In this document: positions 42,829 through 50,894 of the stretch, piece by piece | Layout of the letters: each line of letters opens with the position of its first letter | Position numbering within the stretch: position 1 is the stretch's first letter | Assembly: GCF_036030735.1 (NCBI RefSeq) | Contig: NZ_CP107928.1 | Coordinates: 6,758,001 to 6,822,000 of the forward strand | Direction of reading: 5' to 3' | DNA length: 64,000 nucleotides | From: Streptomyces sp. NBC_00425 | GTDB taxonomy: Bacteria; Actinomycetota; Actinomycetes; Streptomycetales; Streptomycetaceae | Made by a program: the position numbers and the translations under genes | The notes under the pieces: model-generated | What the model was told of the DNA's origin: nothing | The model's input: the letters and a program-made list of their open reading frames with translations, nothing else | Database searches by the model: none

Positions 42829-43779
42829 TTAGTCCTGTCGACGGTCGTCCTGTCCGAGCAGCGCGACGCCCAGCTCGTCCGTCTCCTCCGGTTCCGCGTT
42901 CAGACGGTGGACGACCACCCAGCGCCCGTCGTCCTCGGCCCCGGCGAACAGCGACGCCAGACGCGTCGCCCCGTTGTGCCAGACCAGCGAGCCCGTCCGT
43001 ATCCAGGACGGCGCCGGGTCGCCCAGCCGGCGCTCCACGAGAAGCCGGACGACCAGGTCGGCCACGGCGCGGGGAGTCGCCCACAGGCCTCCCGCCGGCA
43101 GGATCGCGCCGTCCATCGTCCAGGGCCGGCGGGACCCGCCGAACAGCCCCGGGGCCTGCAGACACCGCTCGGGGGCGGGGCGTGCCGTCATCTCCGCGAT
43201 GTCCAGCGGGCGCAGCACGTACGCCGTCGCAAGTTCCTCGTAGGTCGTCCCGGCCGCGGCGCTGAGGGCCGCGCCGAGGATCGCGTAGCCGAAGTTGGAG
43301 TACTCCTCGCCGCTCCCCGGCGGACCCACGGCGAGTGTGTCCAGCCGGGGCAGGAGCGCGTGCAGCGCCGGGAGGTCGAACGCGGCGTACGGATCCCGGT
43401 CCGGCAGGGGGCCCGGCGGCAGCCGGGGGAGGCCGGAGGTGTGCCGGGCGAGGTGGAGCAGCGTGATCCCGGTGGCGGGGGCCGCGGGCAGCCACCGCTC
43501 CAGCGGATCGTCGAGGGCGAGGACGCCCGCCGCGGCCATCCGGGTCAGCGCCGTGCCGGTGACGACCTTGGTCAGTGAGGCGATCGGCACGAAGCGGTCG
43601 ACGGCGTGACCGTCGCCGAGGCGCGGCGGACCGTCGTGGGTGAGCACACAGGTCGGGACGCGGCGGCGTACGAGCGACGTCGCCCGTGACACGACGCCGA
43701 GGGCGGGAACGGGCATGAATTCTCTTCCGTCGGTCGCGAACGGGGCGATGGCGGGGCCGAGTTCGCCCGGGGACGTCAT
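42829..43779 (-). CDS. Beta-lactamase-fold serine hydrolase
   Basis: 316 aa. The nucleophile box SLTK (ASLTKVVTG) lies near residue 69, and YSN is in EEYSNFGYAILGA. The third box is not clear (possibly WHNGA). Without a signal peptide it is a cytoplasmic esterase or amidase of the LACTB/EstB group rather than a wall enzyme; this is the third such gene in the window. Neighbours are the divergent GNAT gene (63 bases away) and the small hypothetical gene. Function is unknown. Confidence 0.86.
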   Translation of the reverse strand: MTSPGELGPAIAPFATDGREFMPVPALGVVSRATSLVRRRVPTCVLTHDGPPRLGDGHAVDRFVPIASLTKVVTGTALTRMAAAGVLALDDPLERWLPAAPATGITLLHLARHTSGLPRLPPGPLPDRDPYAAFDLPALHALLPRLDTLAVGPPGSGEEYSNFGYAILGAALSAAAGTTYEELATAYVLRPLDIAEMTARPAPERCLQAPGLFGGSRRPWTMDGAILPAGGLWATPRAVADLVVRLLVERRLGDPAPSWIRTGSLVWHNGATRLASLFAGAEDDGRWVVVHRLNAEPEETDELGVALLGQDDRRQD

Positions 43780-43841
43780 GATCGTACGTCCGGCTTCGCC
43801 GTCCGCCGGCCGTGTCGTACCCCGGTCCTAGGATGACGGCC

Positions 43842-44384
43842 ATGGACGACACGCGGGCGGAACCGGTACGGCTGGAGCCCTGGTCGCAGGGCGACCTCTG
43901 GCTGCTGCGGAGGACCAACAGCGCGGAGATGACCGGCCACCTGGGCGGGCCGGAGAGCGAGGAGCAGCTCGCCGACCGGCACCGGAGGTACCTCGAACTG
44001 CCCGCCGGGCGCATGTACCGGGTCGTGTCGGCGGCAGGCGGCGAGACCGTCGGCTCGATCGGCTACTGGGCGCGCGAGTGGCAGGGCGAAGCGGTGTGGG
44101 AGACGGGCTGGGCGATTCTTCCCGAGTTCCAGGGCAGAGGGCTAGCCGCCCAGGCCGCCCGGGCCCTGGTGGACGCCGTGCGGCGGGCCGACGGCGGCCG
44201 CCCGGCCCTGCACGCCTATCCCTCCGCGGACCATGCCGCGTCCAACGGGGTCTGCCGCAGGGCCGGGTTCACGCTGCTCGGGGAGGTCGAGTTCGAGTAC
44301 CCGAAGGGGAACCGGATCACGTCCAACGACTGGTACGTCGATCTTCGCCGCCCCGCTCCTACCGGGGGTCGCCGGGCCGGATGA
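43842..44384 (+). CDS. GNAT family N-acetyltransferase
   Basis: 180 aa from ATG 43842 (an ATG three codons earlier is possible; AGGA fits the later one). The acetyl-CoA fold is shown by VWETGWAILPEFQGRGLAAQ (motif A, QGRGLA) and by ASNGVCRRAGFTLLGEVEFE near the end. Acceptor unknown. The 3' end overlaps the converging ketopantoate-reductase-family gene by 26 bases. Confidence 0.88.
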   Translation: MDDTRAEPVRLEPWSQGDLWLLRRTNSAEMTGHLGGPESEEQLADRHRRYLELPAGRMYRVVSAAGGETVGSIGYWAREWQGEAVWETGWAILPEFQGRGLAAQAARALVDAVRRADGGRPALHAYPSADHAASNGVCRRAGFTLLGEVEFEYPKGNRITSNDWYVDLRRPAPTGGRRAG

Positions 44385-45309
44385 CGTCCGGTCGGGCGGC
44401 GGCCGCCGTGTGCGCGTCCGTCAACTCCTCCACCAGGCGCGCCGTCACCGGCGTCGGCACCCTGTGCCGCTCGGCCGCGCGCAGCAACGCCCCGCCGATC
44501 GCGTCGAGTTCGAGAGGCCGGCCGGCTTCGGCGTCGCGCTGCATGGAGGACTTCATGGCGGGGGCGAAGGCGTCGTAGCGTGCGAGGGCCGCGGCCGGGT
44601 CCACGGGCGCGCCGCAGGCGGTGCTGACGGCGGCGGTCTCCTCGACCAGCGCGGCGAGCTCCTCGCGATGCCGGGTGCGCACCTCGCCCAGGGGCAGTCC
44701 GTGGCGGGTGGTGAGCAGGGCGAAGGGCGCGAGGAACGACATCTTCGCCCACAGGGCGGCGGTCTCGTCCGGCAGGACGCGGACCGTCGGACCGGCCGCC
44801 GTCAGCGTCCGCGCGAGCGCGTCGAGGCGTGGACGCGGCACGGCGTCGCCGGTCAGGTCGATCTCCGCGAACGAGCTCCCGTGCTCGATCACGCCCGGGG
44901 CGACCCGGGTGGACTCGACGCGGATGACGGCGGGGGCGACCCCGTCCGGACGGTGGTGCGCGCGCAGGGCGGCCGGGTGCTCGACGCCGTTCAGCAACGG
45001 CACGAGCAGGGTGCCGTCGCCCAGCGCCGGGGCGGGGACGCGGGCCAGGGCCGCGTCGAGCGCCGTGTGCTTGACGGCGATCAGGACCGCGTCGACCGGG
45101 GCGCGCAGCTCGGTGTCCGCTTCGACGGGGGCGGTGAACTCGCCGAACGTGGCGCTGTGGACGCGGATGCCCTGCGTGCGGAGGACCTTCGCGGTGTTCT
45201 CGCCGGCCAGACACGTCACCCGGAGCCCGGCGCGGGACAGCAGGGCGGCGAGCAGTCCGCCCACCCCGCCGGGGCCGAGGACGGCGACGGTGCGTACGTC
45301 ATGAGGCAT
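44359..45309 (-). CDS. Ketopantoate reductase family oxidoreductase (ApbA/PanE type)
   Basis: 316 aa from ATG 45309 (MPHDVRTVAVLGPGGVGGLL); the longer frame includes a neighbouring gene on the other strand and is rejected. The N-terminal Rossmann motif is GPGGVGGLLAALL. The family sequences VKHTALDAAL, LLNGVEHPAALR and the C-terminal EAGRPLELDAIGGALLR, which holds substrate residues, are present. It could be the NADPH-dependent 2-dehydropantoate 2-reductase of pantothenate synthesis or a paralogue with another small-molecule substrate; no pantothenate genes are nearby to decide. Confidence 0.85.
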   Translation of the reverse strand: MPHDVRTVAVLGPGGVGGLLAALLSRAGLRVTCLAGENTAKVLRTQGIRVHSATFGEFTAPVEADTELRAPVDAVLIAVKHTALDAALARVPAPALGDGTLLVPLLNGVEHPAALRAHHRPDGVAPAVIRVESTRVAPGVIEHGSSFAEIDLTGDAVPRPRLDALARTLTAAGPTVRVLPDETAALWAKMSFLAPFALLTTRHGLPLGEVRTRHREELAALVEETAAVSTACGAPVDPAAALARYDAFAPAMKSSMQRDAEAGRPLELDAIGGALLRAAERHRVPTPVTARLVEELTDAHTAAAARPDVIRPGDPR

Positions 45310-45406
45310 GGTGCTGTCGTTCCTCTCGTCGGTCGGCCCCGCGGGAACGGTGGCCGCCACAGAGATGATCGTGGCACAGGAGGGGGAGGCGGGGCAGACT
45401 GTGAGC

Positions 45407-45646
45407 ATGTGCCGGAGTATCAAGACGTTGCGTCCGCCCGCGTTGCCCGAGGAGGCGACCGAGGACGAGGTGCGCGCAGCAGCCCTGCAGTACGTCCGCA
45501 AGGTGTCCGGTTTCCGGGCCCCGGCCGAGCACAACCGGGAGGTGTTCGAGCGGGCGGTGGAGGCCGTCGCCGCGGCCACGGCGGAACTCCTGGACGGCCT
45601 CGAGGTACGCGGCGCGTCCCGCGGCGCCGCCGCCGCGCGGGCGTAG
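45407..45646 (+). CDS. DUF2277 family protein
   Basis: 79 aa from ATG 45407, recognised from MCRSIKTLRPPALPEEATED at its N terminus, the family signature. The rest is helical and basic. The longer frame starts inside the divergent reductase gene and is not used. DUF2277 proteins are small and of unknown function. It is followed by a 130-base region with repeated GCGG and CGGG tracts and the converging DedA gene. Confidence 0.88.
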   Translation: MCRSIKTLRPPALPEEATEDEVRAAALQYVRKVSGFRAPAEHNREVFERAVEAVAAATAELLDGLEVRGASRGAAAARA

Positions 45647-45778
45647 CCGGGCCCCGGAGCGCCGACCACCCCGTCGCCCAGGCCGTCGGGCCCCGGCCGG
45701 GACGGCCCGCGCCGCGCCGGCCTGCGCGATGCGGGCTTGCGCGGTGCGGGAGTGCGCGGCGCCGGTCTGCGTGGTCCG

Positions 45779-46390
45779 TTACGCCGGCTGGCGGCGCATG
45801 ACGAAGGCGGCGGCGGCGCCCGCGCCGAACAGGGCGAGGACCGACACCCCCGTCGCCAGCCAGGTCGTGCCGAGCCAGTGGGCGCCGTAGTAGCCGAGGG
45901 CCGCGCTGTAGCCCGCCCAGGACAGGCCGGCCAGCGCGGACCACGGGAGGAACTCGCGCGGGCGGCGGTGCGCGGCGCCCGCGATCAGCGAGACGACGGA
46001 GCGGCCGGCCGGGGCGAACCGGGCCAGCACCACCAGCGCGCCGCCGCCCCGGGCCAGTGCCGCGCCGAGACGTTCCTGCGCGGTGGTCAGCCGGCGGGAG
46101 CGGGAGATCGCCCGGTCCAGTCGCTCGCCGCCGCGCCAGGCGAGCCGGTAGGCCACCAGGTCGCCCAGCACCGAGGCGGTCGTCGCGGACAGGATCAGGA
46201 CCATGATGTCCGGCACGTCGTGCGGGACCTGTCCGGTCGCCGCGCCCGAGCCCGCCGCGGCGGCCGTGGCCGCCGTGATGACGAGCACCCCGCTGGGCAG
46301 CACCGGCAGGAATACGTCGAGGAGGACCGACAGGCCGACCACCGCGTAGATCCAGGGGCTGCCGAGCAACGCCCCCACACTCTCCAACAC
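45779..46390 (-). CDS. DedA family membrane protein
   Basis: 203 aa from GTG 46390 (VLESVGALLGSPWIYAVVG), with GGGGAG six bases upstream. The DedA (SNARE-associated) signature F-[FA]-[GA]RF...R is represented by LARFAPAGRSVVSLIAG, and re-entrant loop regions follow. DedA proteins are undecaprenyl-phosphate or lipid transporters; in actinobacteria they support envelope homeostasis. The N-terminal conserved acidic residue falls in SVLLDVFLPVLPSG. It is downstream of doxX, from which it is separated by a terminator. Confidence 0.9.
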   Translation of the reverse strand: MLESVGALLGSPWIYAVVGLSVLLDVFLPVLPSGVLVITAATAAAAGSGAATGQVPHDVPDIMVLILSATTASVLGDLVAYRLAWRGGERLDRAISRSRRLTTAQERLGAALARGGGALVVLARFAPAGRSVVSLIAGAAHRRPREFLPWSALAGLSWAGYSAALGYYGAHWLGTTWLATGVSVLALFGAGAAAAFVMRRQPA

Positions 46391-46550
46391 CGCGAACTCC
46401 CCGTGTCTCCCCCGTGACGACCGACCGTGCCGCTGTGTCGCGGGGGAGCGGCAGATGCGGCCAATGACAGCCATACAGCGTACGCCGGGGGTGTGACAGC
46501 GGATTCACGGGGGGCTCGTGTGTTCGGCACAGCACGTTCACCCGCGGGAT

Positions 46551-46593
46551 GCACATGACCGCCCGGCGGACGTGCGGCCGGGCGGTCGTGTGC
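46551..46593. terminator. Terminator downstream of doxX
   Basis: Stem GCACATGACCGCCCGG (46551-46566) / CCGGGCGGTCGTGTGC (46578-46593): 16 pairs including one G-T, with an 11-base loop. Confidence 0.88.
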
Positions 46594-46630
46594 GGGGCGG
46601 TGTGCCCTGGTTCGTGTCGGGCCGGTCGGG

Positions 46631-47080
46631 TCAGACGGAGACCGTGGCCTGCTGGGTCGAGGGCTCCCGCTTCGTGGCGGTGCGGCCCGCGACCAGGCGG
46701 TCCAGGCCCAGGGCGCCGGAACCGGTGAACACCAGCAGCAGGAAGGCCCAGCAGAACATCGCCGACGCCTCGCCGCCGTTCTCCATCGGCCACAGGGCGT
46801 TGGGCTGGTGCACCTTGAAGTACGCGTACGCCATGGAGCCCGAGGCGAGTAAGGCGGCGGGCCGGGTGCCGAATCCGACCAGCACCAGACTGCCGCAGAC
46901 GAGCTGGATCACGGCCGCGTACCAGCCGGGCCAGGCGCCGGCGTCGACGGTGCGGCCGGCGGCCTCGGCGCCGAGGACGCCGAACAACGAGGCCGCGCCG
47001 TGGCAGGTGAAGAGCAGGCCGACGACGATGCGGTAGAGGCCGACCGCGTACGGCTGAGCGGTGTCGAGACGAGCGGACAT
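46631..47080 (-). CDS. DoxX family membrane protein
   Basis: 149 aa from ATG 47080 (MSARLDTAQPYAVGLYR), with AGGAG about 11 bases upstream. Four hydrophobic helices are interrupted by the DoxX signature VGLLFTCHGAASLFG and WPGWYAAVIQLVCGSLVLVGFGTR. DoxX proteins are quinone-linked or redox membrane components, and MarR/OhrR-type regulators often control them. The upstream region contains the 29-G homopolymer and a perfect 13-base palindrome (47227-47239). The longer frame, in which the G tract would encode a run of Pro, is rejected. Confidence 0.9.
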   Translation of the reverse strand: MSARLDTAQPYAVGLYRIVVGLLFTCHGAASLFGVLGAEAAGRTVDAGAWPGWYAAVIQLVCGSLVLVGFGTRPAALLASGSMAYAYFKVHQPNALWPMENGGEASAMFCWAFLLLVFTGSGALGLDRLVAGRTATKREPSTQQATVSV

Positions 47081-47336
47081 GGTGGGGGGTGCTCCTTCGG
47101 TGTCGGGCGGGCCGGCCCCGAAAGGGGAGTGGACCGGACCCGTCGTCGGGGGGGGGGGGGGGGGGGGGGGGGGGGGCGGCGGTACCGAACGAGCCGTCAA
47201 CGCTAGGGGGAGCCCATGGATGCTTGCAAGTTCAACTTGAGCCATCACTGACGCATAAGAGGGCAACCACCTTACGGATTACCCTTTTTGACGGGTAATC
47301 AGACGCCTGTCCGTCATGGGTCGTGGGTCGCTCTCC
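47081..47336. promoter_or_regulatory. Upstream region of doxX with a G tract and two palindromes
   Basis: 256 bases without a gene. It holds the G tract (47148-47176), CAAGTTCAACTTG (47227-47239, a perfect 13-base palindrome of the kind bound by MarR-family regulators), and GATTACCC (47277-47284) / GGGTAATC (47293-47300), a perfect inverted repeat with an eight-base loop. The last could be an operator or the phoD terminator. Confidence 0.55.
47148..47176. repeat. 29-nt homopolymeric G tract
   Basis: Positions 47148-47176 are all G on the plus strand (all C on the strand from which doxX is transcribed). It lies 68-96 bases upstream of the doxX ATG. It can form G-quadruplex and slippage structures. 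The exact length may vary between cells and may be affected by sequencing error. Confidence 0.9.
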
Positions 47337-49034
47337 TCAGGTGAGGTCCGATTCCTCCACCGTGGCGAGCGCCCCGTCCTTCTGCGCCTGCTCCAGCCGC
47401 AACCGAGCGGAACGGCCGCGCAGGGTCAGCGACATGAGCTGGTTGCCGAACCACGGCCCGCCCTTCTTGCGCCAGCTGACGGGAAGCTGCGGGCAGCGGC
47501 CGTGCCGGCGCAGACGCCTGCCGAGCGCGCGGGCCACGGCGCTCCAGCCGAAGCGGAAACCCACCCGGATCGACAGGGGGACGGAGTTGTGGACGGGTGA
47601 GCAGGTGAGCTGCAGCACCCGGGCGTCCGGCCCGGGCGCGTCACGCCAGCGCGCCTCGGCCACGTAGGCGTGGTGCACGTCCCCGGAGAGCACCAGCACA
47701 CTCGCCGGCGCGTCCGCTCCCGCCCCCGTGTCGGCGATCAGCTCCGCCAGCTCGGCGAAGGACTCGGGGAAGGCCGCCCAGTGCTCCAGGTCCGCGCCGC
47801 GCCGCAGCCTCTCCCCGAAACGGGCCCAGCGCGCACCGCGCTCGCCCCGGCACAGGGCTGCGTCCCACTCCTCGGCGTCGTGCACCAGATGCGGCAGCAG
47901 CCAGGGCAGCGAGGAGCCGACGAGGAGGTGGTCGTAGGAGCCGGGACGGTCGAGGACCTGGGCGCGCAGCCACTCCCGCTCGCCCTCGTCGAGCATGGCG
48001 CGCCGGTCCTCGTCGAGGACCCGCGCCGCCCGGCTGTCGACGATCAGCAGCCGTACCCGCCCGAAGTCGCGCCGGTAGCTCCACCGCACGGACGCCGGGT
48101 CGTTGTCCGCCCGGTCGGCGAAGGCGCGCAGCACGTCGGTGCCGTCGGGCGCGTCGCGTACGGCCGCGTAGAGCGGGTCGGCGGCCAGCTCGGCCGGGGA
48201 CAGGTTCCCGAGGTGCTGGTGCACCCAGTACGACATCAGCCCGCTCAGCACCCGCTCGCGCCACCAGGCGGTGGCCCGCATGTCGGCGAGCCACGCCGCG
48301 GAGGTGTTCCAGTCGTCGATCACGTCGTGGTCGTCGAAGACCATGCACGTCGGCACGGTGGACAGCAGCCAGCGCACGCCGGGGTCGCGCCAGGACTCGT
48401 AGTAGAGCCAGGTGTACTCCTCGTAGTCCGCGACCTCGGCGCCCGGCGGATCGGTCAGGCCGCGGCGGGCCTCGATCCGCTTCCGGGTCGCGTCGGACAC
48501 CTCGTCGGCGTACACCTGGTCGCCCAACAGCAGCAGGACGTCCGGGCGTTCGGCGGTCGGGTCGGCGGCGAGGCGCGCCGCGAGGCCGTCCAGGGCGTCG
48601 GGGCCGACCGGGTCGTTCCCGCCGGCCGGGGGCGCCGCCCAGCGGCACGAGCCGAACGCCACCCGGACGGCGTCGCCGCCCCGCGCGCCGCCGCCCGCGT
48701 CCCCGTTCCCCTCGTCGTCCCCGTCCCCGTCATCGCTCCCGTCGCGTTCGGCGGCGGGGGAGTGGATCTCGGAGGGCGGGAAGGGGGAGTCGGGCGGCGG
48801 CCACACGCGTGACCCGTCGAGGAAGACCTCGTAGGCCGTCGAGGTGCCCGCCGTCAGACCGGTCACCTCGACCAGCGCGTAGTGGTGGCCCGCCACCTGG
48901 AAGGTGCGGGCGGCGCCGCCCGCACCGTCGGCGCAGCGCACCTCGGCGGCGCACGGACGGCTCGTCTCGACCCATACGGTCGCGGACGAGCCGTCGGCGT
49001 ATCTCAGCAGTGGTCCCAGCCGCAGTCCGGCCAC
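47337..49034 (-). CDS. PhoD-like alkaline phosphatase / phosphodiesterase without signal peptide
   Basis: 565 aa from GTG 49034 (MAGLRLGPLLRYADGS), with GGAGG upstream. An N-terminal fibronectin-like PhoD_N region (about residues 1-80) precedes the metallophosphatase domain. Metal ligands are seen in VLLLLGDQVYADEV, VFDDHDVIDDWN and VLSGDVHHAYVAE. Unlike the classical secreted PhoD enzymes there is no Tat signal, so this member is probably intracellular. A run of Asp and Gly (DDGDGDDEGNGD) interrupts the N-terminal part near residue 100. The substrate (phosphomonoester, phosphodiester or teichoic acid-like) is unknown. Confidence 0.85.
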   Translation of the reverse strand: MAGLRLGPLLRYADGSSATVWVETSRPCAAEVRCADGAGGAARTFQVAGHHYALVEVTGLTAGTSTAYEVFLDGSRVWPPPDSPFPPSEIHSPAAERDGSDDGDGDDEGNGDAGGGARGGDAVRVAFGSCRWAAPPAGGNDPVGPDALDGLAARLAADPTAERPDVLLLLGDQVYADEVSDATRKRIEARRGLTDPPGAEVADYEEYTWLYYESWRDPGVRWLLSTVPTCMVFDDHDVIDDWNTSAAWLADMRATAWWRERVLSGLMSYWVHQHLGNLSPAELAADPLYAAVRDAPDGTDVLRAFADRADNDPASVRWSYRRDFGRVRLLIVDSRAARVLDEDRRAMLDEGEREWLRAQVLDRPGSYDHLLVGSSLPWLLPHLVHDAEEWDAALCRGERGARWARFGERLRRGADLEHWAAFPESFAELAELIADTGAGADAPASVLVLSGDVHHAYVAEARWRDAPGPDARVLQLTCSPVHNSVPLSIRVGFRFGWSAVARALGRRLRRHGRCPQLPVSWRKKGGPWFGNQLMSLTLRGRSARLRLEQAQKDGALATVEESDLT

Positions 49035-49112
49035 GTGATCGCCCTCCTCCGTCGCACCGTACGGTACGGAACGACGAGGGTCCTGGGGGAGTGCCGGGCG
49101 GCCACGGACCGG

Positions 49113-49757
49113 TCAGCAGCCGGCGAGGTAGCTCGTCAGCGCGCTCTTCTCGGCGGAGTCCACCGAGAGGTCGTAGTAGTACTTCACCTGCACCCAGGCG
49201 CGGACGTAGGTGCAGCGGTACGAGGTGACCGACGGCATCCACTCGGCCGGGTCCTGGTCGCTCTTGGACTGGTTCACGTTGTCCGTGACGGCGATGAGCT
49301 GCGGCCGGGTCACGTCGTTGGCGAAGGACTGGCGCCGGGCGGTGGTCCAGGCGCTCGCCCCGGAGTCCCATGCCTCGGCGAGCGGGACCAGGTGGTCGAT
49401 GTCGAGGTCGGAGGCGGCGGTCCAGGTGGCGCCGTCGTAGGGGGAGTACCAGCTGCCGCTGGTGGCGGTGCAGGCGGAGTTGGTGACGACGTTCGTGCCG
49501 TCCCGCTTGAGGATGTACTCACGGGTGTTGCAGGTGCCGCTGATGGTGATCCAGGTGGGGAACAGGTCGCGGTCGTAGCCGGTGCGGTCCTCGGCCTTCA
49601 CGGTGAGCGAGGCGAGGTAGGTGCGCGCGGTGGCGGCGGAGACCGGGGTGGGGAGGGCGGCGGAGGCGGTCGGGGACTGGAACAGCCCGACCGAGGCTAT
49701 GAGGGCGGTGAGGACGGCCGTTGCGCTCAGGCGTCCACGCGCGTAGAACTTCGACAT
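49113..49757 (-). CDS. Secreted HNH (DUF1524/GmrSD C-terminal-type) nuclease
   Basis: 214 aa from ATG 49757 (MSKFYARGRLSATAVLTALI), with GGAG at good spacing. A Sec signal peptide ends near SPTASAA (residue 34). The nuclease motif is DIDHLVPLAEAWDSGAS (His-containing first strand) and then TDNVNQSKSDQDPAEW, the DUF1524-like HNH arrangement. Streptomycetes release such nucleases, probably to use environmental DNA or during autolysis. Four cysteines in the mature part (CNTREY, CTATSG, CTYVRAW and the C-terminal C) suggest two disulfides. Confidence 0.9.
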   Translation of the reverse strand: MSKFYARGRLSATAVLTALIASVGLFQSPTASAALPTPVSAATARTYLASLTVKAEDRTGYDRDLFPTWITISGTCNTREYILKRDGTNVVTNSACTATSGSWYSPYDGATWTAASDLDIDHLVPLAEAWDSGASAWTTARRQSFANDVTRPQLIAVTDNVNQSKSDQDPAEWMPSVTSYRCTYVRAWVQVKYYYDLSVDSAEKSALTSYLAGC

Positions 49758-49904
49758 GCGAACTCCGTTGGGGAGGCGGGGTGTTGCAGCACGGGCGTGG
49801 GAATGCTCGCGCCGCCGCGTTGCGGGGAGATGTGCGTTCGATGAGAAGCTAGTGACGAGTGCATGACACGACAAGGTCTGCGGCGGAACGATCTCGTAGA
49901 CTGG

Positions 49905-50060
49905 ACGGCGCAGAAGGGGAGTAGCTCTTCGCCGGACCGTCGACATACTGCTCAGCTCGTCTGAGCCGGCGCCCGGAGGCGAGTCCGTGATGGCGGACCG
50001 CCAGCGAGACCTTCGGCAAGCAGTGCCCATCCGTGCCGCACGGCACGGATGACGTGTGCT
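49905..50060 (+). ncRNA. yybP-ykoY manganese riboswitch
   Basis: The stretch AGAAGGGGAGTAGC (49912-49925) matches the diagnostic AAGGGGAGTAG of the yybP-ykoY family, and GCGAGACCTTCGG (50004-50016) matches its second conserved block. A 10-bp hairpin CATCCGTGCC/GGCACGGATG (50028-50037/50042-50051) follows and may be the expression platform. It lies upstream of a TMEM165/GDT1 transporter, the usual target of this Mn2+-sensing RNA. The exact borders are approximate; the leader extends about 80 more bases to the start codon. Confidence 0.88.
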
Positions 50061-50141
50061 GCCGTGCCGAGGCGTCTTCGTGAGGATCTTCGCAAGGACT
50101 GCAGCACTCTCGGCGGGGCGGCCCCGACCGATAGAGGAACC

Positions 50142-50723
50142 TTGATCAGCATCACCGTGACGGCGCTCGTCTTCGGCGTCGTCTTCCTGGCCGAGCTGCC
50201 GGACAAGACCGCCCTGGCCGGACTCGTCCTCGGCACCCGCTACCGCGCCTCGTACGTGTTCGCCGGCATCGCCGCCGCCTTCGCCCTGCATGTCACGCTC
50301 GCCGTCGCGGCCGGCAGCGTGCTCACCCTGCTGCCGCAGCAGATCGTGCACGCGGTGACCGGCGTCCTCTTCCTCGGCGGCGCGGCCGTGCTGCTGCTGA
50401 AGAAGGACGAGGACGACGAGGAGGTCCGGCGGCCGGAGGATCAGTCCTTCTGGAAGGTCGCCGGCGCGGGCTTCATGCTGATCCTCGTCGCCGAGTTCGG
50501 CGACCTCACCCAGATCATGACGGCCAACCTGGCCGCCCGCTACGACGACCCGCTCTCCGTGGGCCTGGGGGCGGTGCTCGCGCTGTGGGCGGTGGCCGGC
50601 CTCGGCATCGTCGGCGGGAAGGCCCTGATGAAGCGGGTGCCGCTGACGCTGATCACCCGGATCGCGGCCCTGCTGATGCTGCTGCTGGGCGTGTGGAGCC
50701 TCTGGGAGGCGATCACCGGCTGA
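50142..50723 (+). CDS. TMEM165/GDT1 family manganese/calcium exporter
   Basis: 193 aa from the TTG at 50142, with GAGGAAC upstream; the longer frame begins inside the riboswitch. There are six or seven hydrophobic helices and the two characteristic acidic motifs: AELPDKT near residue 18 and AEFGDLTQ near residue 122. In this family both E-x-G/P-D-x-T/S motifs form the cation pathway. The yybP-ykoY riboswitch in front of it implies induction by excess Mn2+. An acidic-basic loop (LLKKDEDDEEVRRPED) separates the halves. Confidence 0.92.
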   Translation: MISITVTALVFGVVFLAELPDKTALAGLVLGTRYRASYVFAGIAAAFALHVTLAVAAGSVLTLLPQQIVHAVTGVLFLGGAAVLLLKKDEDDEEVRRPEDQSFWKVAGAGFMLILVAEFGDLTQIMTANLAARYDDPLSVGLGAVLALWAVAGLGIVGGKALMKRVPLTLITRIAALLMLLLGVWSLWEAITG

Positions 50724-50894
50724 GCCGAGCCGGGCCGAGTCGAGCCGAGCTGAGCGGCGGCGGGTGTGCCCGGCCCCCTGGGCGAGGTGGCGCCGGGGGG
50801 CGATTGTTTTGTACCGTGGGGGAACAAAGTGGCTCCCGCTCGTTTTCCCTGACCGGCGGGCGGGGCCGCCTTGTCCTTACGTCTGGAGCTGCCG

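Noticed and set aside
47081..47266. A poly-proline N terminus of DoxX coded by the G tract
   Set aside because: The DoxX domain begins at the ATG at 47080 with an AGGAG site; the extension has no supporting features.
49113..50351. An extended 412-residue version of the HNH nuclease
   Set aside because: The extension would run through the riboswitch and part of the exporter gene in antisense; the signal peptide places the start at 49757.
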